From assembly GCA_029941785.1 (NCBI GenBank), contig JAPYTK010000003.1:13216-77215 (forward strand): a DNA stretch of 64,000 bases, given 5' to 3'. The stretch comes from Polyangiaceae bacterium. GTDB taxonomy: Bacteria; Myxococcota_A; Polyangia; Polyangiales; Polyangiaceae. Made by a program: the position numbers and the translations under genes. Within the stretch, counting starts at the first letter, position 1. Each line of letters opens with the position of its first letter. Shown here piece after piece: positions 46,361-55,380 of the stretch. The notes under the pieces were generated by a model, which saw only the letters and a list, made by a program, of their open reading frames with translations, did no database searches and had not been told where the DNA came from.

Positions 46361-47689
46361 TCACTTTGGATCTTCGACGGGCTTGGTGACCGTCGGCGTT
46401 TCCTCGACCTCGAATCGGAAATTATCGAACAAGCCCGTCGTGTCGAGCCACCCGTCACCGGAGTCCCACACCGCCAAATCAACCGTAATGTTGGAGCCAG
46501 GGCTCTCGACGGGCGCGCTCGTTTGAAGCCAACCGGTCGCCGCGTGTCCCTCGAAGCCCGTACCCGAGAGTTGGCTCGTGCCGAGCAAACACGGGAAGTT
46601 CTTTGTCCACGGCGGTGTCCCCGCCATCTGTGGTGTGCAGACCTCGAGGAAGCCAGCGTTGACGCTCAACGGGTTACCTTGGCTGTCGAAGCTGATGTTC
46701 CCATCGGCTTGACCTTGGGGGATTGGGCTTAGCATCGCGACGAGAAAATCGTTGAATTCACTACAGATGTAGACAGGGAATTCCCAGGTATACATGTTCA
46801 CGTTGAACGCGAAGCTCTTGGAGTTCGTCGGCGTCTTGATCTCGAGGCGCAACATGATCGAGTCGTGGGGCTCGCCGGTCGTGACGTCGGGGCCACAAGC
46901 GGGGAACTCCTTCGGGTAACCCGTGGGAGCGCCGGAGGTGTAGTTTTTATCGACACCCACCGGATCTTGGTACCCCGGATCGTTGGGCTGTCGTGCGGTA
47001 CCCGACGAAATCGCAAAGAGCTTCGTCCCTTCTTGTGGTTTCACGTTCGGGCCGAAGCCGCTCAGGATCCCGTGTCCAAGCGTGTCGGCACCCGGGGCCC
47101 CGTCGGCGAGAAGATATTGTGCGCTCACGACTCCCCAGCTTGGGAATTGCGACATCTTGCACAAACCCATCGCGCGGGCCGCGTCGAGTCCATTGGAGCT
47201 GGTGAGCGCGAGCGGACCATCGCAGTCGGTCGGGTTGTCGTCGTCGGTACCGTTGCAGTCCTCGTCGATGCCGTTGCCCGGGTAGTCGAGCGCGCCAGGG
47301 TTCATCTGGGGCGTGCAGTCGTTGCAGTCGCCCTCGTTGTCGGTGAATCCATCGCCGTCCTGGTCCAAGGTGGGGTCCGAGTCGTCACACGGCGGCTCCA
47401 TCATCAACACGCCCGCACCCGCGCCGCTCGTCGTGGTGAAATCGACGTTGCCACCCGACCCTCCGGCGCCCGCGTTCGAGCTGCTGCTCGAGGAGTCGTC
47501 ATCCAGACCACCGGAGGAATTGGCGGTGGCCGAGCACGCGGCGGCGAAGAAAAGTAAGATCGCGGCGCCAAGCCGCCATTGATTCACGAGAATCATCATT
47601 GAGCCTCCGAAACGGGACACAACCCAACGCTGTGTCAAAGAGAAGATGCTGACACCGGCAGTGTACGTGATCGACTCAGGCTGAGCCAT
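46361..47689 (-). CDS. MopE-like / choice-of-anchor-type secreted lipoprotein, paralogue of 44997..46205
   Basis: DQDGDGFTDNEGDCNDCTPQMNPGALDYPGNGIDEDCNGTDDD; shared C-terminal architecture with neighbour. Confidence 0.78.
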   Translation of the reverse strand: MAQPESITYTAGVSIFSLTQRWVVSRFGGSMMILVNQWRLGAAILLFFAAACSATANSSGGLDDDSSSSSSNAGAGGSGGNVDFTTTSGAGAGVLMMEPPCDDSDPTLDQDGDGFTDNEGDCNDCTPQMNPGALDYPGNGIDEDCNGTDDDNPTDCDGPLALTSSNGLDAARAMGLCKMSQFPSWGVVSAQYLLADGAPGADTLGHGILSGFGPNVKPQEGTKLFAISSGTARQPNDPGYQDPVGVDKNYTSGAPTGYPKEFPACGPDVTTGEPHDSIMLRLEIKTPTNSKSFAFNVNMYTWEFPVYICSEFNDFLVAMLSPIPQGQADGNISFDSQGNPLSVNAGFLEVCTPQMAGTPPWTKNFPCLLGTSQLSGTGFEGHAATGWLQTSAPVESPGSNITVDLAVWDSGDGWLDTTGLFDNFRFEVEETPTVTKPVEDPK

Positions 47690-47742
47690 CGACTTTTCTC
47701 TGCCGCGAAGGCCGCTGCAGCTTTGGCGAGGTCTGACGATCG

Positions 47743-49080
47743 TCAGGCCCGTGCGCGGACCGACTTGCGAGCAGCCTTCTTACGCGCAGGCTTCTTTCCC
47801 GCAGGCTTCTTTCCCGCAGGCTTCTTTCCCGCAGGCTTCTTTCCCGCAGGTTTTGCGGCTCGTGGCTTGCTCGCGCCATTGGCCTTTGCTTTTCCGTTGC
47901 TGGTCGAGCGCTTTGCCGACTTCTTGGGTCCGAGAGCGGCTGCGAGCTCCGCTGCGCGGTCCGTCTTCTCCCAGCTGAACTCCTTGCGGCCGAAGTGACC
48001 GTACGCAGCCGTCTTTCGGTAGATGGGCGCGAGCAAGTCGAGCTGTTCGATGATCGCTCGAGGGCGCATGTCGAATTTGCGCATGATGTAGCGCTCGAGT
48101 TTTTGCTCGTCCACGATGCTCGTACCGAAGGTGTTGACGTGCACGCCAACCGGCTTGGCAACGCCGATGGCATAGGCGAGCTGGACCTCACAACGAGTGG
48201 CCAAGCCCGACGCCACGATGTTCTTCGCGACGTAACGTGCATAGTAGGAGGCGGAGCGATCGACCTTGGACGGATCCTTGCCGCTGAAGGCACCGCCACC
48301 ATGGCGGCCCATGCCGCCGTAGGTATCGACGATGATCTTGCGACCTGTGAGACCCGCGTCACCCATCGGCCCGCCGATGACGAAACGACCGGTCGGGTTC
48401 ACGAGGATCTTGGTCTTTTTGTCCATCAATCGCTTTGGCATGACCTTGTCGATGACCAAGCTGCGGACCGCCTCGGTGATCTCCTTGTGCTTCACGTGCG
48501 GAGCGTGCTGCGTCGAGATCACGATCGTCTGGGCGCGAACTGGCTTGTCCCCCTCGTACTCGAAGGTGACCTGTGATTTGCCGTCGGGGCGTAGCCAGTC
48601 GACCGTGTTCTGTTTGCGAACCAGGGCGAGCCTCTTGGCGAGCTTGTGCGCGTAGTGAATGGGAGCGGGCATGAGCTCGGCCGTCTCGTTCGTGGCATAG
48701 CCGAACATCAGGCCTTGGTCGCCGGCTCCCTGCTCCTTGAACTTGCCAGAGCCTTCGGTCACGCCTTGCGAGATGTCCGGAGACTGCTTCTCAATCGCGT
48801 TCAGTACCGCGCAGGTCTCCCAGTCAAAACCCATGCTCGAGTCGCTGTAGCCGATTTCCCGAATCGTTTGGCGAACGATTCCAGGCATGTCGACCCATGC
48901 TGTCGTCGTTACCTCGCCGCCGACAATCGCAATACCCGTCTTGACGAAGGTCTCGCAGGCGACGCGTGCGTTTGGATCTTGTTTGATAATTGCATCGAGC
49001 ACCGCATCGGAGATCTGATCACAGATCTTGTCGGGGTGGCCTTCGGTAACGGACTCGGAAGTGAACTGATAACGCCTCAT
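47743..49080 (-). CDS. metK: S-adenosylmethionine synthetase with Lys/Pro/Ala-rich C-terminal extension
   Basis: [31 protein letters not shown]...[34 protein letters not shown]; tail [38 protein letters not shown]. Confidence 0.96.
   Translation of the reverse strand: MRRYQFTSESVTEGHPDKICDQISDAVLDAIIKQDPNARVACETFVKTGIAIVGGEVTTTAWVDMPGIVRQTIREIGYSDSSMGFDWETCAVLNAIEKQSPDISQGVTEGSGKFKEQGAGDQGLMFGYATNETAELMPAPIHYAHKLAKRLALVRKQNTVDWLRPDGKSQVTFEYEGDKPVRAQTIVISTQHAPHVKHKEITEAVRSLVIDKVMPKRLMDKKTKILVNPTGRFVIGGPMGDAGLTGRKIIVDTYGGMGRHGGGAFSGKDPSKVDRSASYYARYVAKNIVASGLATRCEVQLAYAIGVAKPVGVHVNTFGTSIVDEQKLERYIMRKFDMRPRAIIEQLDLLAPIYRKTAAYGHFGRKEFSWEKTDRAAELAAALGPKKSAKRSTSNGKAKANGASKPRAAKPAGKKPAGKKPAGKKPAGKKPARKKAARKSVRARA
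47786..47845 (-). repeat. four perfect tandem 15-bp repeats (gcaggcttctttccc) encoding GKKPA units
   Basis: Read directly in sequence. Confidence 0.95.
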
Positions 49081-49178
49081 CTGGCTTCTCCTCTTTTCGG
49101 AACGAAACCGATACGCGCTCATGCTCGCATCGTCAATGCCCGCCGCTCTTGGAAAGCGGTCTCGAGCAACAAAATGAC

Positions 49179-49205
49179 AACGAGCGGACAGGGTGCCCGC
49201 TCGTT
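49179..49205 (-). terminator. hairpin downstream of TRAP SBP gene
   Basis: AACGAGCGG-acagggtgc-CCGCTCGTT perfect 9-bp stem, followed on the minus strand by GTCATTTTGTTG. Confidence 0.55.
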
Positions 49206-49226
49206 GTGTGTGGATCGGTTGTCTGC

Positions 49227-50237
49227 CTACCGGTGCCTGTCGGCGAGCGCTTCGACTTTCTTGACCCAATCACGTTTCAAGGTGCCATCGCTGGCGAGTC
49301 GGTCGCGCACAGTCTTGAACACCGACTTCCATCTCGACTTTTCGCTGGCCGATAGCGTGACGACCGTCATGCGGCTCTTGAGCATTTTGTAGGCCTTCGC
49401 GTCTTCCTTGCGAATGCGCTTCGTCAGCAACACGCCGGCTTTTTTCCCGGTGCTCAGAAGCTTCTCCCTTAAGTCTTCCTCAAGGCCGTTCACGCGCTTC
49501 TTTGCGAGGATGAGACCACCGATCCCGACGCCAGCCACGTTGTCGTTGACGTGATCGAGATGGGACCACCACTGCAGCTGAGTCGACGCGAGGGCCGGCG
49601 TCGTGATGACGTTGATGCGGCCGCCAGAGAGGGCCGGGAGCAGACCTGGTACCGACGATTTTACGCCCGTGTAACCGATCACCGAAGCGGTGACGGGCGC
49701 GATGATGTCGTCGCTCCACTGATAGACCTTCATGCTTTTCAGGTCCTCGGGAGAGCGGATCGCTCTGCCCCGTGACTGGGTGCGGGCCAAGCCCACGTCG
49801 CCGGAGCCAACCAAAAGGAAACCTTCTTTCTCCATGCCATCCTGAAATTGGGGCATCAGCGTGTCGCGGACCTTGTCGAGCGTCTTCCAATTGTTGAAGA
49901 GTCCCGGCATCTGAAGCGTCAGGATGGGCTCGTAGACGGCGCTCAGACCAACTGCGGTGACCGCGGCTCCGTCGAGCTGCCCCGATCGCATCTTGTTGAT
50001 CATCGCTCTCTCGTCGCCTTGGCCGCCGTTGAAATAGAATTTAAGCTCCAGCGCGCCTCCGGTCTTTTTCTTGAGCGCCCTGGCCCATGCCTTGAAGACC
50101 TTGCCCCACGGGCTGCTTGCCGGCGCGAGCGTTCCGATCGTGATTTTTTCGGCGGCTGCTGCCTGGCTGCTGACGGTTATGCCGCCAAGAAGCAGGGTGG
50201 CTCCAATCAGGCCGGCTAGGCTCTTTCGCAATGACAT
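49227..50237 (-). CDS. TRAP transporter substrate-binding protein (DctP family)
   Basis: Signal peptide; [68 protein letters not shown]. Confidence 0.9.
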   Translation of the reverse strand: MSLRKSLAGLIGATLLLGGITVSSQAAAAEKITIGTLAPASSPWGKVFKAWARALKKKTGGALELKFYFNGGQGDERAMINKMRSGQLDGAAVTAVGLSAVYEPILTLQMPGLFNNWKTLDKVRDTLMPQFQDGMEKEGFLLVGSGDVGLARTQSRGRAIRSPEDLKSMKVYQWSDDIIAPVTASVIGYTGVKSSVPGLLPALSGGRINVITTPALASTQLQWWSHLDHVNDNVAGVGIGGLILAKKRVNGLEEDLREKLLSTGKKAGVLLTKRIRKEDAKAYKMLKSRMTVVTLSASEKSRWKSVFKTVRDRLASDGTLKRDWVKKVEALADRHR

Positions 50238-50387
50238 GGTGTTCTCCGGAAAATGTTGAAGGATACTGAAATCATAGTGCCGCCTACTCGCGCCGTTTGT
50301 CGCGGGAGTTGATTCGTTGCGCACCTTTTACCACATGGTGAAAGTACGTGCCACCACGCACTATCGACGGAGTCGTGCTCGAAATAT

Positions 50388-50774
50388 TCAGTCTTTTAGG
50401 ATTTGTTTGTTCGGCGTCACGCGGTCGCTGCCAGCCAGGGGACCACGGGTTAGCTCCAAGTGGATCACCTCGCGACCGCGCAGGACGGTCAACTGGACGG
50501 AGGATCCGACCCTGCCACGAAGAAGGCCTTGTACCTCTTTGGTCACCAAGGGGTCGAGCAGTTGTCCGTCGATCATCTTGAGCCGGTCACCGGGAAGGAG
50601 GCCCGCCTTCGCAGCCGCCTGATTGGACGGCGTCTCCCGCACGTGGACCGCCCCGCTTTGCCGATCGCGGCTCAGCACGGCACCAATTGATCCTTGGCTC
50701 GACGTCGCACATGCCGGCAGGGAGATCGCCAGAGCAAGAAGGAGTCCCGCACGAAGTCCCGAGTTTGGGACCAC
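50388..50774 (-). CDS. PDZ-domain lipoprotein
   Basis: GLRAGLLLALAISLPACATSS lipobox then PDZ (SNQAAAKAGLLPGDRLKMIDGQLL). ORF extends to 50933 but the internal lipobox suggests a GTG start near 50774. Confidence 0.65.
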   Translation of the reverse strand: MVPNSGLRAGLLLALAISLPACATSSQGSIGAVLSRDRQSGAVHVRETPSNQAAAKAGLLPGDRLKMIDGQLLDPLVTKEVQGLLRGRVGSSVQLTVLRGREVIHLELTRGPLAGSDRVTPNKQILKD

Positions 50775-51038
50775 GCAAAAGCCGGCCGGAGCGACGGGCT
50801 TGCTCACACGACGCGCCACGCGATCTTGCCTTTGCCGTAGCCTTCGATGTTCATCACGCAATGTTGGCGTGCCAGGACGATCGAGGAGCTCCGTTCCTTC
50901 GATGACCTCAATCAAGTCTTCGTCGCCAGTCATCGGTGTGCGGCCCCTCGCCCCTTTTTACGAACGCGAGAGTAGTGGTGGTGGCCGCGGAATTGAAGCC
51001 TCATATCTGCACGGCGAGATCGTGCCCTGATGTCGTCC

Positions 51039-51362
51039 TCAAGGAATACGGATCTGCACGCGCGGCGAACCGTCTCCCGTCGAGCTCGGGGCGTCGTCGC
51101 GGATACGGGCCTGACAGGCGAGCCGGTGTGGATGGGAGAGTTCCTCGCTCGCGAGAAGGTCCTGTTCCTCGGGCTCCGGGGCAGCGAGAACGTGGTGGGG
51201 ATCGTCTACGATGACGGCGCATGTTGCGCACGACGCGCTGCGACACCCAAAGGGTACGGGCGCATCATGTTCGTCGCACAAGTCGACGATCGCGTCGCCT
51301 GGACGTGCATGGCAGCGGGTCGTCACGCCGTCCGAAGTTTCCTCGAAGACAATTTCAACCAT
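51039..51362 (-). CDS. [2Fe-2S] ferredoxin
   Basis: MVEIVFEETSDGVTTRCHARPGDAIVDLCDEHDAPVPFGCRSASCATCAVIV...HRLACQARI. Confidence 0.88.
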   Translation of the reverse strand: MVEIVFEETSDGVTTRCHARPGDAIVDLCDEHDAPVPFGCRSASCATCAVIVDDPHHVLAAPEPEEQDLLASEELSHPHRLACQARIRDDAPSSTGDGSPRVQIRIP

Positions 51363-52101
51363 CGCCAAACGACTTGTTGTGGTTTTGCGACTTCGCGGCT
51401 TCATGTTCGGCGGCCAGCGCTTCGAGCTCGGCGTCGAGGCCCATCGGCTGGAGAGGACCGTGGTCTGCCGGGCGGGTGCCTTCGATACGTAGGCCGGTGG
51501 TGTACATGAGCTGGCCTTCATCGGTGACGTGGGACTGCACCTTGTCTTCGATACTCAAGGTGGTGAGCATTTGTTCAGCGACGGTGGCCGTGGTTCCGAG
51601 TTGCTCGGCGAGTTGCTCGGCGGTGATTCCATCGGTCGCTTGTTGAGCGATGTCGTGAGCCGCGCTTCGCCAAGCGGCATCGATGGATTCGTCGGTCGTT
51701 TTGCGACGGTCGGCCGACCGGCGCAGGGCCGTGACGAGCAGGGCGACCATCGGCAAGGCAAAGACGACGCCCAATACGAGCCACCATGCGCCCAGGCTAA
51801 ACAACGAACCTAGAGCCGTCGTGGCCGCCACCGTCAGGGTGCCAAGCCCTCCGAGTCCGGCGCCAACTTGCCATCTTCGTAGGCTTCCGTGGGCTGTCTT
51901 GGCTTGGGCAAGTGCGGCTTGCTCGCGACCGGACAAGGCGGCGTCGGGGTGCATCAGTGCAATCCTCGGTCCACCACAGACATTGCACACGGCTCGAAGC
52001 GTCGTGTGTGGGCGAACGTGGGCGCCGGCGCCGCAATGCGGGCAAGCTCGCGCGCCCTGCAACGGTGCGTGGTGGTTGTAGGGCGCTTGCTGGGTGTTCA
52101 A
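51355..52101 (-). CDS. hypothetical zinc-ribbon membrane protein
   Basis: CPHCGAGAHV...AVCNVCGGPRI plus hydrophobic pair and helical C-term. Confidence 0.65.
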   Translation of the reverse strand: MNTQQAPYNHHAPLQGARACPHCGAGAHVRPHTTLRAVCNVCGGPRIALMHPDAALSGREQAALAQAKTAHGSLRRWQVGAGLGGLGTLTVAATTALGSLFSLGAWWLVLGVVFALPMVALLVTALRRSADRRKTTDESIDAAWRSAAHDIAQQATDGITAEQLAEQLGTTATVAEQMLTTLSIEDKVQSHVTDEGQLMYTTGLRIEGTRPADHGPLQPMGLDAELEALAAEHEAAKSQNHNKSFGDG

Positions 52102-52796
52102 GCTGCCGTGCTCCGTGTCGTGATCGCTCGGCTCACCGCTTCGAAGAGCTGGCGGCCGTCACGACCGCCATGAAGGGTTTCGCTCATTCGTTCTGGGTGG
52201 GGCATCAATCCCAAGACGTTTCGCTCGGGCCCCCCATAAATCCCGGCGATGTTCTGCACCGAGCCGTTGGGGTTGGCGTCCGGCGTGACCTCGCCATTTT
52301 GCGTGCAGTAACGCAACGCGACCTTGTCCTCGATCTGAGCGAGCGTGGTCTCGTCGGCGAAGTAGCACCCTTCCGCGTGAGCGATGGGCAGGCGCAGGAC
52401 GTCGCCGACGCGAGTCGAAAACGGCCCTTCGCTCTCCACGCGAACGTAGATGTCTCGGCACTCGAAGCGGAGGTGGGCGTTGCGGGTGAGGGCACCGGGC
52501 AGGAGTTTGGTCTCGGTCAGTATTTGGAAGCCGTTGCAGACGCCAATGACAAAGCCGCCGCGCTCGGCGTGCTCTCGAATGGCGGCGATGATGGGACTCG
52601 AGGCAGAGATCGCCCCGCAGCGAAGGTAGTCCCCGTATGAAAAGCCACCAGGAATGGCGACCAAGTCGGTGCCGGTCGGCAAGGCCCGGTCGCGATGCCA
52701 GACGACTTCGGTCGCCATGCCCATCACATCACGGAGCGTTTGCACCATCTCAATGTCCGCGTTGGACCCAGGGAAAAGAAGTACGGCGGCACGCAT
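52098..52796 (-). CDS. purQ: phosphoribosylformylglycinamidine synthase subunit PurQ
   Basis: VLLFPGSNADIEMVQTLRDV, GGFSYGDYLRCGAI, GVCNGFQILTE, NVLGLMPHPER. Confidence 0.95.
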   Translation of the reverse strand: MRAAVLLFPGSNADIEMVQTLRDVMGMATEVVWHRDRALPTGTDLVAIPGGFSYGDYLRCGAISASSPIIAAIREHAERGGFVIGVCNGFQILTETKLLPGALTRNAHLRFECRDIYVRVESEGPFSTRVGDVLRLPIAHAEGCYFADETTLAQIEDKVALRYCTQNGEVTPDANPNGSVQNIAGIYGGPERNVLGLMPHPERMSETLHGGRDGRQLFEAVSRAITTRSTAA

Positions 52797-52876
52797 GGCT
52801 GCGATCTACCTCGAATCAACGATGAAGTCCCCAGCGAAATGCGGGCTTGCGATGAAGGCTGTGCCATGATCGAGGA

Positions 52877-53479
52877 GTGCAAGAACGACCAGAGATGACG
52901 CTCGGGCAGGCCGTGCGACCGATCGCTGCGGCCTACGTGGTCGCTGCCGTCGTCACACTCGCAGGCGTTTACCTGTACAGTGGTCGGGCGCTGTGGCTGC
53001 ACCCCAGCCCTTGGGCCTTTGCTCCGTGGCTGCGAGGCCCGGCCGCAAGCGGGCTGCTTGGCTTGGCCTTTGCCGCGTTCGTCGTGGTTGTCACGCGTCT
53101 GACGGTGCCGCGGCTGAGTTGGGCGAGACAACTCCACGAAACCCTGCATCCGCTGGCGCGCGACCTGAGTCGCGGACAGATCGTGGTGTTGGCGCTTTGT
53201 TCTGGTGCCGCAGAAGAGTTGGTCTTCCGCGGTTGGCTTCAACCGCTCATCGGCTTTTGGCTCGCCTCGATTCTATTCGGCTTCGTTCACCAGCTGCCCG
53301 GACCGAGCCGGTGGATTTGGGTGGCTTGGGCGACGAGCGCCGGCCTGGCTTTGGGCCTCATCTTCGAGGTGACAGGCCACCTGCTCGGCCCCGTCGTTGC
53401 GCACGCGACCATCAATGGTGTAAATCTTCAATATTTACAGTCGTTTGATGGCTCTCGCCCCGTCTCGGCTCCGAGCTAG
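52877..53479 (+). CDS. CPBP-family intramembrane metalloprotease
   Basis: AEELVFRGWLQPLIG (EExxxR), FGFVHQLPG, HATINGVNL. Confidence 0.85.
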   Translation: MQERPEMTLGQAVRPIAAAYVVAAVVTLAGVYLYSGRALWLHPSPWAFAPWLRGPAASGLLGLAFAAFVVVVTRLTVPRLSWARQLHETLHPLARDLSRGQIVVLALCSGAAEELVFRGWLQPLIGFWLASILFGFVHQLPGPSRWIWVAWATSAGLALGLIFEVTGHLLGPVVAHATINGVNLQYLQSFDGSRPVSAPS

Positions 53480-54198
53480 GGAAACGGTTGGCCTGGCTTG
53501 CCGCGTTGAAAGTGGAATCGAAAGTCCCCCACCATTCTGGAGATTCGCTCCGGCGGAATATGGAGCGTGCCCTCGGGTACGGCGTCGCGGGGATCGGCCA
53601 CGAGCACGTCGAAGGTGGCGTCGGTGAGCTTCTCCGAACCAACCGATTCGTTCGGATCTCCACTGAAGAGCTCGTGGAAAGTGATCTCCCCTGTGATGGC
53701 GTAAAGCACCACGTTCTGGTTGTGGCAGCTGAATTGCAGGTACAGCGCCAAGCTAATCGGTGGTGGCGTGACGGGATCTTCGGAATCCTTCGTTTGACAC
53801 AGCTTCGCCTTGAGATCGTCGTCGGGGGTGCTGGGATCGCAGAGCTTGGGGGCGAGTTCGTCGCGCAGTTTTGGGGCGAGCCCCACCTCGAGTGGCTGGC
53901 CGAGATAGGTCTCGCGGATCGTGGCCACGTCGTTGACCAGCACGGCGACGCCGTCCGACACCTCTTGCAAGTCGCTGCCGCGTTGCGCGCGGATCTGCAG
54001 CGTCTCCCGGTACGGAATGGCGGCGAAAAAGTCTGGGTTGAGGTCAAATGCGCCCGACCAACAGGATTCGATTACGAGCAAGTCGCTGTGGACTTGACCT
54101 TCTCCTTGTCCGACGAAGGTGCAGCCGGTTGCGGCGCTGAGGGCGAGGATCGAGATGAGCAATATCGAGCCAGCGTTTTGGGTCCGATGGTGGCTCAC
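53476..54198 (-). CDS. hypothetical lipoprotein
   Basis: 240 aa, lipobox (LSAATGCTF); ATGA overlap with mnmA. Confidence 0.65.
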   Translation of the reverse strand: MSHHRTQNAGSILLISILALSAATGCTFVGQGEGQVHSDLLVIESCWSGAFDLNPDFFAAIPYRETLQIRAQRGSDLQEVSDGVAVLVNDVATIRETYLGQPLEVGLAPKLRDELAPKLCDPSTPDDDLKAKLCQTKDSEDPVTPPPISLALYLQFSCHNQNVVLYAITGEITFHELFSGDPNESVGSEKLTDATFDVLVADPRDAVPEGTLHIPPERISRMVGDFRFHFQRGKPGQPFP

Positions 54199-55313
54199 GC
54201 CTGCACCTCGGTTAGGCGTCGCGCGGCTCGAATGGTACCACCGCCGAGGACGCGATCGCCATCGTAGGCGACGGCAATTTGTCCCGGAGAGACGGCCCGG
54301 ACGGCTTCACTGAAACGCACGATCGTCGCGTCTTTGCCTTCCGCGCGCGTGATGAGGGCGTCCGCTGGTTCGTGATGAGAACGCACCTTCACCTGAGCGC
54401 GCAGCGGCAACGTGATGTCGTCAGCCCATGTCGTGTCGTAGATTTCTGCGCCGTCACAATAAATGTCCTGTGCTGGGCCTACGGTGACCGCGCCGCTGCT
54501 TTCGTCAATCGACGTCACGAAGGCCGGCTCTCCCAGTGCGATGCCCAGCCCGCGACGTTGCCCGATCGTGAAGCGGTGAACTCCCCCATGCTCGCCCAGT
54601 TGTTCGCCGTTTCGGTTCAAGATTTTCCCTGGCCGGATGCGGCCATCTGTTGCGCGTTCTTCTACGAAACGGGCGTAATGGCTGCTCGAGACGAAACACA
54701 GTTCCTGGCTCTCACCTTTGTCGGCGCGCGGCAGATTTCGCTCGATCGCCTCGGCGCGAACCTCCTCTTTCACAGCGTCCGCCAGCGGCAAGACGAGCCG
54801 TGCTAGTTGCGCGCTGCTCAGCATGTGCAGGAAATAGCTTTGGTCCTTGCGTCGGTCTCGGCCTCGGTAGAGGCGCATTTTCCCGTCATCGTCTTGCGCG
54901 ACCTTGGCGTAATGGCCGGTCGCGATACGCGCTGCCCCCAAACGATCGGCGAGGCTTAGCAGCTCGCGGATCTTGACCGTGCGATTGCAGGAGACGCACG
55001 GGCTCGGCGTGTGACCATGTAGATAGGCGTCGACGAAGGGGTCGACTACTTCGCGTGCGAAAAGCTCGCGGCGGTCGAAGGTGTAATGCGGGATCCCGAG
55101 GAAGTCGGCGACGGTTCGAGCGTCGTGGGCATCTTCTGGGGCACAACACCGGCTTTTGGCCGGAGCATCGTCGGGGTAGTCCCACAAGTGGAGCGTCACG
55201 CCGACCACTTCGTGGCCCATGTCGCAGAGTCTTGCCGCGGCGACTGCCGAATCGACGCCGCCCGACATCGCAATGAGGACCCGCTCGTACACGGTGCTAG
55301 CATACATCAGCAA
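54195..55313 (-). CDS. mnmA: tRNA-specific 2-thiouridylase MnmA
   Basis: VLIAMSGGVDSAVAAARL, SPCVSCNRTVKI, RIATGHYAKV, GQRRGLGIA. Confidence 0.95.
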   Translation of the reverse strand: MLMYASTVYERVLIAMSGGVDSAVAAARLCDMGHEVVGVTLHLWDYPDDAPAKSRCCAPEDAHDARTVADFLGIPHYTFDRRELFAREVVDPFVDAYLHGHTPSPCVSCNRTVKIRELLSLADRLGAARIATGHYAKVAQDDDGKMRLYRGRDRRKDQSYFLHMLSSAQLARLVLPLADAVKEEVRAEAIERNLPRADKGESQELCFVSSSHYARFVEERATDGRIRPGKILNRNGEQLGEHGGVHRFTIGQRRGLGIALGEPAFVTSIDESSGAVTVGPAQDIYCDGAEIYDTTWADDITLPLRAQVKVRSHHEPADALITRAEGKDATIVRFSEAVRAVSPGQIAVAYDGDRVLGGGTIRAARRLTEVQA

Positions 55314-55380
55314 TTCGGGTTCGCCACGGTTGGTCGTGTCCGGCGTGTCGTAGTAGGGTGGTCGCCGTCCTGGTTTCGCT

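Noticed and set aside
49081-49178. Possible SAM riboswitch upstream of metK
   Set aside because: Short leader with no recognisable SAM-I or SAM-II core by eye; an Infernal search against Rfam would be decisive.
50775-50933. N-terminal part of the PDZ ORF (MTGDEDLIEVIEGTELLDRP...) or an alternative small frame ending MNIEGYGKGKIAWRVV
   Set aside because: Competing frames and an internal lipobox make the coding assignment ambiguous; not enough evidence for a separate gene.
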